Part shown: positions 54,392-64,000 of the stretch, one piece after another | How the letters are laid out: every line of letters starts with the position of its first letter | Numbering within the stretch: position 1 is the stretch's first letter | Assembly: GCA_030704615.1 (NCBI GenBank) | Contig: CM060732.1 | Span: 25,544,001-25,608,000 of the forward strand | Length of the DNA: 64,000 bases | From: Takakia lepidozioides | Taxonomy: Eukaryota > Streptophyta > Takakiopsida > Takakiales > Takakiaceae | Direction: 5' to 3' | Translations under genes and position numbers: made by a program | The notes under the pieces: model-generated | What the model saw: the letters and a program-made list of their open reading frames with translations, nothing else | Databases searched by the model: none | What the model was told of the DNA's origin: nothing

Positions 54392-56268
54392 CTCCTGTGG
54401 CTCAACCGGTAGGGTGCCTTGGCAGGCGGTTCCGATCCCGGTATCACCTCAATCTTGTGGTCAACTCCTCTTCGCGGTGGCAAGCCGCTTGGTAAATCCT
54501 CCGGCATCACATCCTGGTATTTCTCCAAAATCCCCTTGATCCAATCTGGGCTCGGCTCCCCATCGCCTTCTCCCTTCACTTCTCTAATGTAAAGCAAAAA
54601 CTGGGGCTCGTGTGCCTCCTCCACGGCCCACTCCCTTGCTGACAGAAGGTTTATTCGCCCTCCCACGGATTTGGGCGTTTCCGACACTCGTAAGACCTCG
54701 CCACCATTCCCACATGGCAGCGTGACTACTCTCTTGCGGCCATCTATGACCGCTCCGGATTTGCTCAAAAAGGTCATCCCCAAAATGAGATCCACTCCAT
54801 CGATCTCGCAGATGGTGAAGTTCTCACGTCCCTCCCAACTCCCCAGTTGAAGAGGAACATCAAACGCCAACCTTGTCGCCAACTGTGGTTCTCCTTTGGC
54901 AGAACGCACCTCAATAGAGGCCCCCACGTCACTTGTCGGGAGTCCCAACTTTCGCGCCGCCGCCGGCGTCATGAAGGAGTGCGACGCTCCTGTGTCCACC
55001 AACAACGACACGTTAGTTCCGGATATTATCCCATCCACGAACAATAACTGACTCCTTTTACGCAGGGCGCCAGTTTCCTGATACAACTCACAAGAATAGT
55101 TGCCTACCTTGCAAGTCCTGGCGACCACCGCTTCCACCAAGCGACTGATGGTATCTTCCGACAGCTCCGTGGTTGCCCGAGTCATGTTCAATTGTCGAGG
55201 TTTCGTGCACTTCTTGGCCATGTGCCCGGGCTCCCCGCAATTGAAACACACTCCATCAAAGGTCGCCTTCTGTCCGCCATAAGCCGCTCCACCCGCTTTT
55301 CCTTTCGAAGCACAGGGTGCCGCCTTGACGTGTGAAGGCCCTCCCTTCGATTTCCACGTGCCATTGTCGCCGCGTGGCCTATCCCACTTCTTTTCCGGTC
55401 GGAAAGAGTCACCTTCCCGCCGGGTCTTCTTGTGGTTCAGCTCCGTACGGCCTTGTCTCTCACCCCTAGGGACATCCGAGAAACATTCAGCCCTCTCAAT
55501 TGCCTCGTTCAAAGTCTTGGGTGGCTTCTCCTCCAACTTCCGCCTGGCCCATGGGGCCAGTCCCGCCACAAAGTTGAAGACCATTTCTGGTTCTGCCATG
55601 TCCGCGACTTCGAGCAACAGCACATTGAAAGCCTGGACATACCCCCGAATGTCATCTGTTTGCTTCAAATTCCTCATCTTGTCCCGGGCAAGCCAGGACG
55701 CGTTGAGGGGCACAAACTGTCTCTTCATCAATTCCTTGAACCCACTCCAGTTCAAGGTTTCCGGGCTTGGACCTCGGTCGTGAAGGCGTTTCTGCCACCA
55801 TTGTTGAGCATAGCCCCTCAAATAGGTGGGAGCCACTTCCACCCGATCCTCGTCACTCAACTTGGCCGCCCAGAAGTACTGCTCTAGCTCCAGGAGCCAG
55901 GTGTTGAGTGCCTTCCGATTTCGGACGCCCTCGAAGGTGCCGGGTTCCTTAGGCTTCACCTTAAACTTTGCCTTAGTGGAAGTGGCATTAGCCGCCTTCA
56001 ACACGTCTTTCAACGTCCCGCTAAATTGCGCCAACAACCCTTCCCAAAATGCTGCCGGCATGGGAGGCATCTCTTGGTTTGTCGAAGCTCTCAAGGATTC
56101 CTCGGGCTCCGACTCCTCGGATTCCTCCCGCTCTTGAGCGGCCTCGTTTTCGGAAACATGCATCGCTTCCTCAAACGGCCGCCTCGGTGACACGTCGCCC
56201 CCATCGGGCTCACCAGGATCATCATCTTTTGGGCCGTTCCACTTTCGCTTCGGCTTGCCCGACCCCAT
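54379..56268 (-). CDS. Gag and protease of the chromovirus
   Basis: The ATG at 56268 ([10 protein letters not shown]) lies 41 bases after the primer site and is preferred to the in-frame ATG at 56322, which would overlap it. Capsid region: [40 protein letters not shown] and [24 protein letters not shown] knuckle: [14 protein letters not shown]. Protease: [20 protein letters not shown] (D-T-G-A active site) and [15 protein letters not shown]. The frame ends just after KAPYRLS by an indel near 54400, where it should pass into RT. Confidence 0.95.
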   Translation of the reverse strand: MGSGKPKRKWNGPKDDDPGEPDGGDVSPRRPFEEAMHVSENEAAQEREESEESEPEESLRASTNQEMPPMPAAFWEGLLAQFSGTLKDVLKAANATSTKAKFKVKPKEPGTFEGVRNRKALNTWLLELEQYFWAAKLSDEDRVEVAPTYLRGYAQQWWQKRLHDRGPSPETLNWSGFKELMKRQFVPLNASWLARDKMRNLKQTDDIRGYVQAFNVLLLEVADMAEPEMVFNFVAGLAPWARRKLEEKPPKTLNEAIERAECFSDVPRGERQGRTELNHKKTRREGDSFRPEKKWDRPRGDNGTWKSKGGPSHVKAAPCASKGKAGGAAYGGQKATFDGVCFNCGEPGHMAKKCTKPRQLNMTRATTELSEDTISRLVEAVVARTCKVGNYSCELYQETGALRKRSQLLFVDGIISGTNVSLLVDTGASHSFMTPAAARKLGLPTSDVGASIEVRSAKGEPQLATRLAFDVPLQLGSWEGRENFTICEIDGVDLILGMTFLSKSGAVIDGRKRVVTLPCGNGGEVLRVSETPKSVGGRINLLSAREWAVEEAHEPQFLLYIREVKGEGDGEPSPDWIKGILEKYQDVMPEDLPSGLPPRRGVDHKIEVIPGSEPPAKAPYRLSHRSWSS

Positions 56269-56309
56269 GATGAGGCCAATCCCAAGGACGATCGCGTACT
56301 GAACTCTAA

Positions 56310-56321
56310 GCTCTGATACCA
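56310..56321 (-). other. Primer binding site TGGTATCAGAGC
   Basis: Minus strand, two bases inside the 5' LTR. Identical to the widely used initiator methionine tRNA-type primer site. Confidence 0.93.
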
Positions 56322-56323
56322 AG

Positions 56324-57050
56324 TGTCGCGCACCTCACTTCGGTAAGCTCCCCCTCAAGTCATAGTTACTCGCTTTGATGCGCGCGCCTGACTCCCAACC
56401 TGGCCGCCGGGCCAACTTGGAGCTTTGGCTGCTCACCGGGGCATAACGGTCCCCCTTTGTTCTCCCAAAGAACCCTCCACCGATTTGGAACCAGCGGGAA
56501 TTCCCTTTGGTAGTTGGCAGTCTGGAACAACTCCCCACTCTTTGGTCGCTTTCCGGCTCGCTCGCTTACTCACTAGTTTTTGGTCACCAACGGGCTTGCA
56601 CCGTTCTCGGGGTTACTACTCCCTATATATACTTCTGTAGCTGTCCGCGGGGGTTTCACAACCAGCCATGCCATTTTATGGCGAACCACCACGAAAACCC
56701 TCGACTCCCGGTGATGAGTCGCGGTGAGTCTTGGCCCACTCACCACGACCCCTATGGACCGTGATGAGTCCCAAGACTCCCCACGACTCCCACCACGAGG
56801 TCTCCGCCCCCATGGTGAGTCCTATGCCACCCCCACTAAGTCCCGCTAAGCTACCACCACCCCTTGTGGAGCCACCCCCACCGCAACCCGGTGTGCGGGG
56901 CTCCACCTAGTGAGCGCCTCCGCCTCCTTGAGTGCCTTGGGCACTCAAGGGTGCTTCAGCCCCCCATACCTATCGTTGCCGCTGCCCCCACCACAGGGGC
57001 AGCCCCTCATGTGTCCCGACCCCCTGCCCTCAAGGCAAAGGGCCGCGACA
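56324..57050 (-). repeat. 5' LTR of the chromovirus (727 bp)
   Basis: Same ends as the 3' LTR with 8 substitutions between them. Contains many TGATGAGTC/ACTCACCACGAC words and a TATA box. Confidence 0.96.
56624..56631 (-). promoter_or_regulatory. TATA box in the chromovirus 5' LTR
   Basis: TATATATA, reading AGTATATATAGGGAG on the minus strand, placed about 420 bases into the LTR in the transcription direction. A plausible core promoter for the element. Confidence 0.5.
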
Positions 57051-58320
57051 AGAAGGTACGCTTGCTTCGCTTCACCAAAGCGTTCACATTTTCTTTTTCC
57101 AATATTTTTTGGGTTGAACACCTCAGTCCGACACCTGGGACGATGCAAACACATTTTCTACTTACAAGGATTGAAGTTGAGACCAATGTTGGACAGGTTT
57201 CTTTTTAAGGATTTTGAAAAGGGGTACGAGTGGCTATATATAGTGGATGTAGGGTAGTGCAAGTGGCCCACTTTAGGTAATTTTCCTCAAATTGGTAGGC
57301 TACATGTATTTCCACTCTAGTCATATTCTGTAAATCAAATGGAAAAAGTATGACGCCTCCTGAAGGCCTTATGACTTCACCACAAGGGCTACTACCTTCT
57401 AACTTAAAGGTGGACACCTTCATGACACACCAGACCGTGGTTTGAACCCACAACCACATCCAACGTGGTATGTGCCCATTACCACTGGGCTACATGTTGG
57501 TTGTCTCTCGAATCAAATGGATGTTGATGAGCAATAGAAGGTGAAGTACAGAAATAGTTGAAAGCCATAATAGATGACTCGAATTCTTTCTATGTGAAAA
57601 CCATAGGCTAATTGGTACATATGAGGTGTATAGTTCTGGTAGGCAGGCGACGAGCATCTCCATGGAAAACGGAGGAAGTCCCACAACCCTAAACCCAATC
57701 CTCGTCTGGCCGTCAGATCATCCTGCATGGAGCCCGCCATGGCTACATTTGGTGAGGACCTTTCTAAGGCCCCCCCTTTTTGACGAAATCATTCGCCAAG
57801 GGGATTTTCAGGCGGCCAAATGGCGAAAAATCGCCAATAAAAAAAACGCTGGTGTTGGAGTGGTATCATATTTTGAACATACCAAACCAGTATTAGGACA
57901 AATCTGATATTTGAATACCATGGTGGTATCAATAATACAATGGTGTGGTGTTTTGCTAGTCTCAATAACAAGAGTTTTGAAAAACCATACCAGGGCATTA
58001 TCAATACAAAAGATAATGAGGAATAATGTAAGAACTTAATGCACTAGTGCAACCTCTGACAGGATGGTACCCCGGTTTTCGACGTGTCAAATCTTCCCCA
58101 CCCTCTTTTGAGAGTGACATGAAACCGAAGGACCGAAGGAGTGTAAACTGCATTCAGGGTTACATTGGGTTAAACGACAAGGTGCATAACTCCACTCGGG
58201 GTTACACAGAATGGAGTGTAACTCCACTCGGGGTACTCACTCTTGGTCTCGAAATTTTGAACTTAGTCCATAGTTACATGAGAGATTGGGGTAACCCCAG
58301 CTTTCAGTAAGCTGTAGCCC
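57051..58320. other. AT-rich intergenic DNA with repeat fragments
   Basis: No gene recognised. GGTATCA/ATACCA-rich words at 57860-57990 resemble 40060-40800. 58150-58240 has repeated GGGGTTACAC/AACTCCACTCGGGG. Confidence 0.5.
57425..57500 (-). repeat. tRNA-like SINE head or tRNA pseudogene
   Basis: On the minus strand TGTAGCCCAGTGGTAATGGG looks like an A box/D-arm, and GTGGGTTCAAACCACGG (57449-57437 region) forms a perfect 4-bp T-arm with GTTCAAA loop (B box). The acceptor ends do not pair, so it is not a functional tRNA. Confidence 0.55.
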
Positions 58321-58359
58321 AATTGGAATACTAATACTTGGGGTACACTACAAGAGCCT

Positions 58360-58430
58360 CCCATCAAGGATTGAACCCGAAACCTCGCCGCCTGCAATGC
58401 TATCACCTTACCATCACGCTACCTACCACA
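58360..58430 (-). repeat. Second tRNA-like SINE head
   Basis: Minus strand GGTAGCGTGATGGTAAGGTG (A box-like) and GGGTTCAATCC (B box, 58378-58368), spaced as in a tRNA gene. The outer ends do not form an acceptor stem. Confidence 0.5.
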
Positions 58431-58454
58431 ACATGAAACCCACTTGGATTCTTA

Positions 58455-58555
58455 AGTACTAGGGCTTCACGTTGCTCCGCACTACTAGCGACGAATTCTG
58501 AGAACAACATCCAGATAGATGGGCTATATTCAAGTTTTATGAACATCATATTCTA
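58455..58555 (+). repeat. Dispersed repeat R, copy 4 (partial)
   Basis: TAGGGCTTCACGTTGCTCCG, CTACTAGCGACGAATTCTGA and CCAGATAGATGGGCTATATT match copies 2 and 3. Confidence 0.7.
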
Positions 58556-59671
58556 ATCAACGGAGAAAATGTGGTCAAAGGACCTTACACTGTGTCAAGC
58601 CTCCGATTGTTGTGGTGTGCTGAATCATGCTCCCTAGTTTTCCCTTCCTCTTATGTTTTGCCAAAGCAAGAGAGCCCATTGCAATTTGAGGATTGTTTCA
58701 TTTGATATTAATTTGACGGGTGTAATGACTTTTGCTCGTTTTGATACAACAAGTAGATTTTGTTTATAAATATTATTTATATGATATATTTTTCAGCTTT
58801 ATTTTCCTTGGTTTAGATTTCAAATCGTTTGGATTTTGATTTAATGTCATGGTTTCATGGTTGTTTTTTTATTTAATGCATATTTGTTCCGGCGTTCATC
58901 ATTTATTGTCTTTTCCCTTAATAAATTTTTTTGTCTTTATTTAAAGCATATGTTATCTGGATTCTGTCTGTCCGCATTAACATTTTGTTAACGACCATAT
59001 ATCCGAAGATATATTTTTGAAAAAACATAGTTGTCTACATAAACATAATTAGCTTGACAACAATTATTGTTCTGAAAAAAATCTTTTGTCTTGATAAAGA
59101 ATACTGATATTGATATTGATATTTCTCTTCAAAGTTGAAGGTAATTTGTTTTATGAGCTCTCCTTGTTGATTTTCTAGTTCATTTTGTTTTTCCTAATTT
59201 GATCATCATGTTTGGCTCTTTCCGGCCTTGGAACCCGTGAAGGTCATAAGTTCTCTTCTGATGCGTCTATTGCAATCCTGCTTGGATGCAATTTCCAGGC
59301 CATGCGTATTTGTGGCAATAGGGAAGCAAACGAAGAGTCCATTGTGCTTAAAATTGTTGGAGACCCGGGCATACTAGGAGGGGTTGAGACCAGTGGGTTT
59401 GAGCCTGATAGATGTTTGAGGGCGTATTAAAGATTTTAAGCTGGAAGATGACCTCAGTTATTTACGCACATAGAAGCTGTGATGGTGTTGTACCTTTAGC
59501 CCCAAGCATTCCATGGAGGAAGAAAAAAAAATCATTACGTCCATAGGAACCTCAAAGAGCTTAGAAAAAAGATTTCCAATATCCCCGAAGAGGAAGGAAC
59601 TTATTAAATCCCTGGTAATCTCAAGAGCTTATTGAACAAGACCGCCTAACAAAGAAAAGAAAAGAAATGAA
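58556..59671. other. AT-rich stretch, no recognised gene
   Basis: Very T-rich (58730-59200). A 72-codon frame at 59212-59430 has no recognisable domain. Confidence 0.5.
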
Positions 59672-60196
59672 ATGGTACTTTATAAGACAAAACTAGAGCC
59701 AAAAAGCAGCCCAAATGCAACTACTGCTCGAGGGATTGCCCAAGGGTCTAGGCCTCGTGCAGGTAAGCTGCCAAGCATTTCTGACCCTCATAATGGAGAC
59801 TTCAGTGAGAGATTGAGTGGATTCTCACACAGATCTCATAATACAGAGGGCACTAAAAGAAGTGTTCTTCAATTTCAATTTCCTGGTTGCACCTGGTGCA
59901 AGCTGGGCATAGGCAGTCTTCCCGTTGCAGGAAAAGAAAGAGAATTAAATGAAATGGCTTATAACATCCGCAGAAAGCTCAAAGAGCTTATGGGACAAAA
60001 TGGGGAAAAACAAGAGATAGGCTCGACAAAACCAAAGCCAAAAATCAGCCCAAAAGCAACTACTGCTCCCTTCTCCTGCTTTGTCCCAATCAAGCATCAA
60101 ATTTCGAACCAGAAAATATCACAACTGGTGGACTACACATTCAACTGCATCTCCTTTTTAAATCTTCACTATCTCAGCCATTCAAATCTAATGTAA
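59672..60196 (+). other. Open frame with an internal duplicated segment, probably not a gene
   Basis: 174 codons. The segment around 59655-59740 (ATGAAATGG ... GCAACTACTGCTC) is repeated at 59945-60070. Both copies sit after A/G-rich AAAGAAAAGAAA runs and words like CTCAAAGAGCTTA that recur at 59550 and 59620. The frame overlaps decayed repeat DNA. No domain recognised. Confidence 0.3.
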
Positions 60197-60199
60197 GTA

Positions 60200-61463
60200 T
60201 GGTCTAACACAACCTCGCTGCAGTGTCACACACAACAAAGCATAACGAAGAGATGCATTACCGGGGGCTTCCTGTAGGTGGCCAAATGATAAACAAACCC
60301 TACTAAATAACAAAAATTTAGGACACAAGTAGCATGGGGGACAGGCAGTATGAGAAAAGAAAAGACCAATACCAATGGCCAGCTTCTCACTGTGGTGGCA
60401 AAGAAAAAATTCCATTTCCTCCTCCCCCACATCATGCAATACAAAGCGCGTGTCATGCACATACCCCGCCTCCTTCATCTGCCCAGACAATCTTCTCAGC
60501 TCAGCATGGATTTCCTTAATTGGGATGCAACTTGTCATCTACAGCGAAGGTGTGCACCCTGTTGCCAACCCCAATGCAGCAGCGACCTGGCTCTTTTCTA
60601 ACCCCTCTGACCTTCATCATTCTTCTCACCTTTGCAGTATCATCCCACTTGCCAGCTGCAGCATACATGTTTGATAGCAACACATAAGTTGCGGCATCCT
60701 GTTCATCCCATTTGAGGATAGATGTTGCCGCACGTTCAGCCATCTCCACATTGCCAAAGATTCTGCAGGCACCAAGCAAGGCCTTCCACACCACAAGATC
60801 TGGATTGATTGGCATCTTATTAATCAGATCCACTGCCTCATCCAGTTGTCCCGCACGTCCAAGAAGGTCCACCATACAGCCAAAAGTGCTTTACTGTCGG
60901 AGTGACACCATGATCTTGATTTCCTTCATTCAGTAGGCCAGTGTGGCCGCATGCAGAGAGAACACATATAAAGGTGAGACTGTCCGGCTTCAAGCCATTC
61001 TTTTGCATTCCTTCAAATAGTTGCAGGACCTCCGTATGACAACCATGCTGGGCATATCCTGCGATCATTTTACTCCAGGTAAACATATCCCATGCAGGCA
61101 TTTGTAAAACATTTGGCGTGCATCCACCAAGCTCCCACACTTGGCATACATGTTGACAAGGGTGTTGAGCAGGAAGATGTTTGGCTTGAATCTGCTTTGG
61201 ATAATGCGGGTATGCGCTTGCTTTCCCTCTACTAGGCTTTTCATTTTGACACAATCTGGCAACAAGCACATGTAAGTACTGTAGTCTGCCCAAATGTCGT
61301 GCTCATTTAAAATATGCAACACCCCTTGTGGTCTGCCCGTTTTCCACAGTGTCCTCACATCCCCACAATTGACACAAGAGGTTGGTGGTGTGCTGATGGT
61401 GGAGGCAGTTCCCCTCTTGCACAGGCCTGCCATCCTGCATAACTCTAAATTACAAATTTTCAA
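60200..61463 (-). pseudogene. Short PPR-DYW protein, frameshifted and truncated
   Basis: The N-terminus at 61463-61065 (WKTGRPQGVLHILNEHDIWA; SLVEGKQAHTRIIQSRFKPN; LVNMYAKCGSLVDARQMF) is close to the 34615 gene. After a frame change it continues at 61090-60930 (MIAGYAQHGCHTEVLQLFEG). Then E motif 60875-60516 (MVDLLGRAGQLDEAVDLINK; DAATYVLLSNMYAAAGKWDD) and a DYW-domain start 60538-60330 (IKEIHAELRRLSGQMKEAGY; FVLHDVGEEEMEFFLCHHSE). It breaks off after HSEKLAI; a further shard (APGNASLR) is readable near 60260. The zinc-binding DYW core is missing. Only about three PPR motifs remain. Confidence 0.85.
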
Positions 61464-61700
61464 AGAAATCTCTCCATGACAACAGGCTTCGCGCTATCAA
61501 ACCACCAGAGTCATCTAGATCGTACGAGTTAGAAGTCTTAAAACAATACGCATTTGTTGACACGGAACAACATGGTTTACATTGACATTGGATCCCACCA
61601 TCAGGTTGTGCTTGCCCTTGGATGATGGCAGCCAGCTCTGCTTTCACCCAAGGAGGGCTTGACCAACTGTCGATCCAAAGGGCCTGGGCATATCCTATGA
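61464..61700. other. Spacer in the PPR cluster
   Basis: No clear PPR motif; fragments of a minus frame (61740-61450) begin in PPR sequence (YSTIWLYGMIIGYAQ) and then lose similarity. Confidence 0.4.
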
Positions 61701-62260
61701 TCATCCCGTACAGCCATATTGTAGAATATTTGACATGCATCCTTCATGCTTCCACAGTTGGCATACATGACCACAAAGGGCAGTCTCCAGAAAGATATCT
61801 ATGTGGATATCCCAGCTTTGATGATGGCAGCATGGATCTCTATGCCCTTTTCCCTGGGCGGCAAGACTGGCGCACATATTGAGAATGCAAATGAACACAA
61901 CTTTGTTGGGTTTGACTCCTTCCCTTATCATTTGATCATAGATGTTTATAGCATCTTTATTATACCGGCCATGTTCAGCATATCCTGTTAACATTGCACT
62001 CCATGAGACAGCATCTTGTTGAGCCATATTGTCAAACACTTGACGCGCATCCTTTAGGCTGGCACACTTTGCATACATGTCCACAAAGGCAGTCTCGAGA
62101 ATGAAATATGGTATAATCCCAGCTTTGATGATGTCAGCATGTACCTTTTTGCTCTTTCCTAGGGTTCCCAAGCTGGCACATGCATTGACAAGGCCATTGA
62201 ACGTGACCATGTCAGGCATCACCCCCTCCGCTTGCATTTGCTCATCACATCTCCACATTG
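61701..62260 (-). pseudogene. PPR repeat fragment fused behind an E motif
   Basis: Minus strand: EQMQAEGVMPDMVTFNGLVN, SKKVHADIIKAGIIPYFILE, FVDMYAKCASLKDARQVFDN, GYAEHGRYNKDAINIYDQMI and VKPNKVVFICILNMCASLAA, then a frame change near 61850. Its 5' edge (about 62260) joins directly to the E-motif end (GACRIHGNVEM) of the next block. PPR repeats never normally follow an E motif, so this is a rearrangement point. Confidence 0.8.
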
Positions 62261-64000
62261 CCATGGATTCTGCAGGCACCAAGCAAGGTCTTCCACACCA
62301 CAACATCTGGATTGATTGGCATCTTATTAATCAGATCCACTGCCTCATCCAGTTGTCCTGCACGCCCAAGAAGGTCCACCTTACAGCCAAAGTGCTTTAT
62401 TGTCGGAGTGACACCATGATCTTGACTCAGATAATGAAAGTAGCATCTTCCTTCATTCAGTAGGCCAGTGTGGCTCCATGCAGAGAGAACACATATATTC
62501 AAGCCGTTCTTTTGCATTCCTTCAAATAGTTGCAGGACCTCCCTATGACAACCATGTTGGGCATATCTTGCGATCATCGCGTTCCACGACACCACATTTT
62601 GTTCAGCCATATTGTCGAACACTCCCTCCGCATCCTTGATGCACGCACATTTTGCATACATGTCCACAAGGGTATTGTTCATAATCACATCTGGTACAAT
62701 TCTAGCTTTGGCGATGCAACCATGCACCTCTTTGCCCTTTTCCAGGGCTGCTAGGCTTGCACACGCACTGCAAACGCACACAAACGCGATGTGGTTGCGC
62801 TTCACCCCTTCCACCATCATTTGCTCATAGGTCTCCAAGGCCTCCATCCCGCCCCCCTGCAGTGCATACCCTGCAAGCATGGCGTTCCATGACACCAAAT
62901 CTCGTTCAGCCATATTGTTGAACACTCCCTCCACGTCCTCAATGCCCACATTTGACATATATGTCCCCAAGGCTGTTGTTCAAAATCACATCTGGTACAA
63001 TTCCAGCTTTGACGATGCAACCATGGACCTCTTTGCCCTTTTCCAGGGCTGCCAGGCTTGCACAAGCATTGCAAACGCACACAAATGTGATGTTGTTGCG
63101 CTTCACCCCTTCCCCCATCATTTGCTCATAGGTCTCCAAGGCCTCCATCCCGTGCCCCGCTGTGCATATCCTGCAAGCATGGCGTTCCATGACACCAATC
63201 TCGTTCAGCCATATTGCGAACACTCCCTCCACATTTGGCATACATGTCCACAGGGTATTATTCAGAATCACATCTAGTACATTTTCAGCTTTGACGATGC
63301 GACCATGGACCTCTTTGCCCTTTTCCACGGCTGCCAGGCTTGCACACGCACTGCAGACGCACACAAATGTTATGTGGTTGGGCTTCACCCCTTCCTCCAT
63401 CATTTGCTTGTAGGTATCCACAACCTCCATCCCGCGCCCCAGCTATGCATATCCTGCAAGCATGGCATTCCATGACACCACATCTTGTTCAGCCATATTG
63501 TTGAACACTCCCTCGGCACCCTCAATGCTCCCACAATTGGCATACATGTCCACGAGGGCATTGTTCAGAATGACATCTGGTACAATTCCAGCTTTCGCGA
63601 TGCAACCATGCACCTCTTTGCACATGCATTGCAAATGCACACAAACGTGATGTGGTTGGGTTTCACCCCTTCCCACATCATTTGATCATAGGTCTCCAAA
63701 GCCACAATCCCCCCTCGTGTGCCATGACACCACCATCTTGTTCAGCCATAGCGTTGAAAACTGCCTTCGCATCCTCAATGCTCCCACATTTGACATACAT
63801 GTCCACCAGGGCAGTGTTCAGAATGACATTGGGTACAATTCCAGCTCTGACAATGTCGCCATGGGCCTCTTTCCCCTTTTCCAGAGCTGCCAGGCTTGCA
63901 CACGCATTGCAAACGCACACAAACGTGATGTGGTCGGGCTTCACCCCTTCCCCCATCATTTTCTCATAGGTCTCCAAAGCCTCCATCCCACGTCCCTGCT
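62245..64000 (-). pseudogene. PPR repeat array with about 300-bp homogenised units, runs off the right edge
   Basis: Minus strand, at least five P-L-S triplets. Each contains wording like VKPNHITFVCVCNACASLAA, LEKGKEVHGCIVKAGIVPDV and LVDMYAKCGSIEDAEGVFNN. The recurring CATACATGTCCAC anchor appears near 63795, 63540, 63240, 62955 and 62660, i.e. about 255-300 bp apart. Frame changes or small deletions occur near 63720, 63630, 63435, 63210 and 62950. The E-motif part 62500-62245 (LLGRAGQLDEAVDLINKMPI) nearly repeats 60875-60745. The start lies beyond base 64000. Confidence 0.85.

Larger units (their letters stand above)
50081..57050 (-). mobile_element. Ty3/gypsy chromovirus, near-complete
   Basis: Two 727-bp LTRs (50081-50807 and 56324-57050) enclose minus-strand Gag, protease, RT, RNase H, integrase and chromodomain. 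The primer site TGGTATCAGAGC (minus strand, 56310-56321) matches the initiator Met-tRNA 3' end used by many Ty3/gypsy elements. The LTRs differ at 8 sites by my count (about 1.1%), so insertion is recent. Flanking 5-mers are ATAAG (50076-50080) and AGAAG (57051-57055), one mismatch. Frameshifts near 54400, 52630 and 52490 disable this copy. Confidence 0.96.

Noticed and set aside
57425-57500. Functional tRNA gene
   Set aside because: D-arm and T-arm are recognisable but the acceptor ends do not pair and the anticodon loop is too large; a SINE head or pseudogene fits better.
59212-59430. Open frame of 72 codons
   Set aside because: No domain, very T-rich surroundings and no splice or conservation evidence.

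Overview
The window looks like nuclear DNA of a seed-free land plant (lycophyte, fern or bryophyte grade) or a close streptophyte relative. The evidence is spliced genes with GT/AG borders, plant-organellar PLS/DYW-type PPR proteins, organellar ssDNA-binding (OSB) PDF motifs, a GH3 amido-synthetase fragment, ribosomal protein L23a and abundant Ty3/gypsy retrotransposons. I cannot name the species. Gene density is low, and most gene-like sequence is truncated, frameshifted or transposon-derived.

Layout. 1-1050: palindromic GGCGCC satellite containing a large inverted repeat. 1600-7502 (+): a multi-exon, frame-disrupted gene. It has a ParB/sulfiredoxin-like DGNHR motif upstream of a beta-class DNA N-methyltransferase-like fold with an altered catalytic motif, and one intron is filled by a second GGCGCC satellite. 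7734-25015 (-): a Ty3/gypsy element that carries a DNMT3-like cytosine-5 methyltransferase between Gag and RT and a PHD finger after integrase. It is split at a perfect 5-bp target duplication by a complete 10.2-kb Tat/Athila-like element (13751-23936, +).

25521-49551: a mixed region bounded by an inverted duplication (25521-27078 versus 47775-49551). The duplicated segment is the 3' part of a GPI-anchored proline-rich wall-protein gene (46175-48027, +). Between the two copies lie a GH3 relic, tandem OSB exon copies, an L23a gene fragment, two PPR loci, an unrecognised 198-codon ORF and long noncoding stretches.

50081-57050 (-): a nearly complete chromodomain Ty3/gypsy element (chromovirus) with 727-bp LTRs that differ at 8 positions by my count. 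57051-60190: AT-rich DNA with tRNA-derived SINE-like pieces. 60200-64000 (-): a decayed PPR cluster with roughly 300-bp internal repeats that runs off the right edge.

The most unusual content is the retrotransposon that combines a DNA-methylation writer with a chromatin-reader PHD finger. Its coding frame is broken mainly by stops that fit C-to-T change. The neighbouring gene is also methyltransferase-like.
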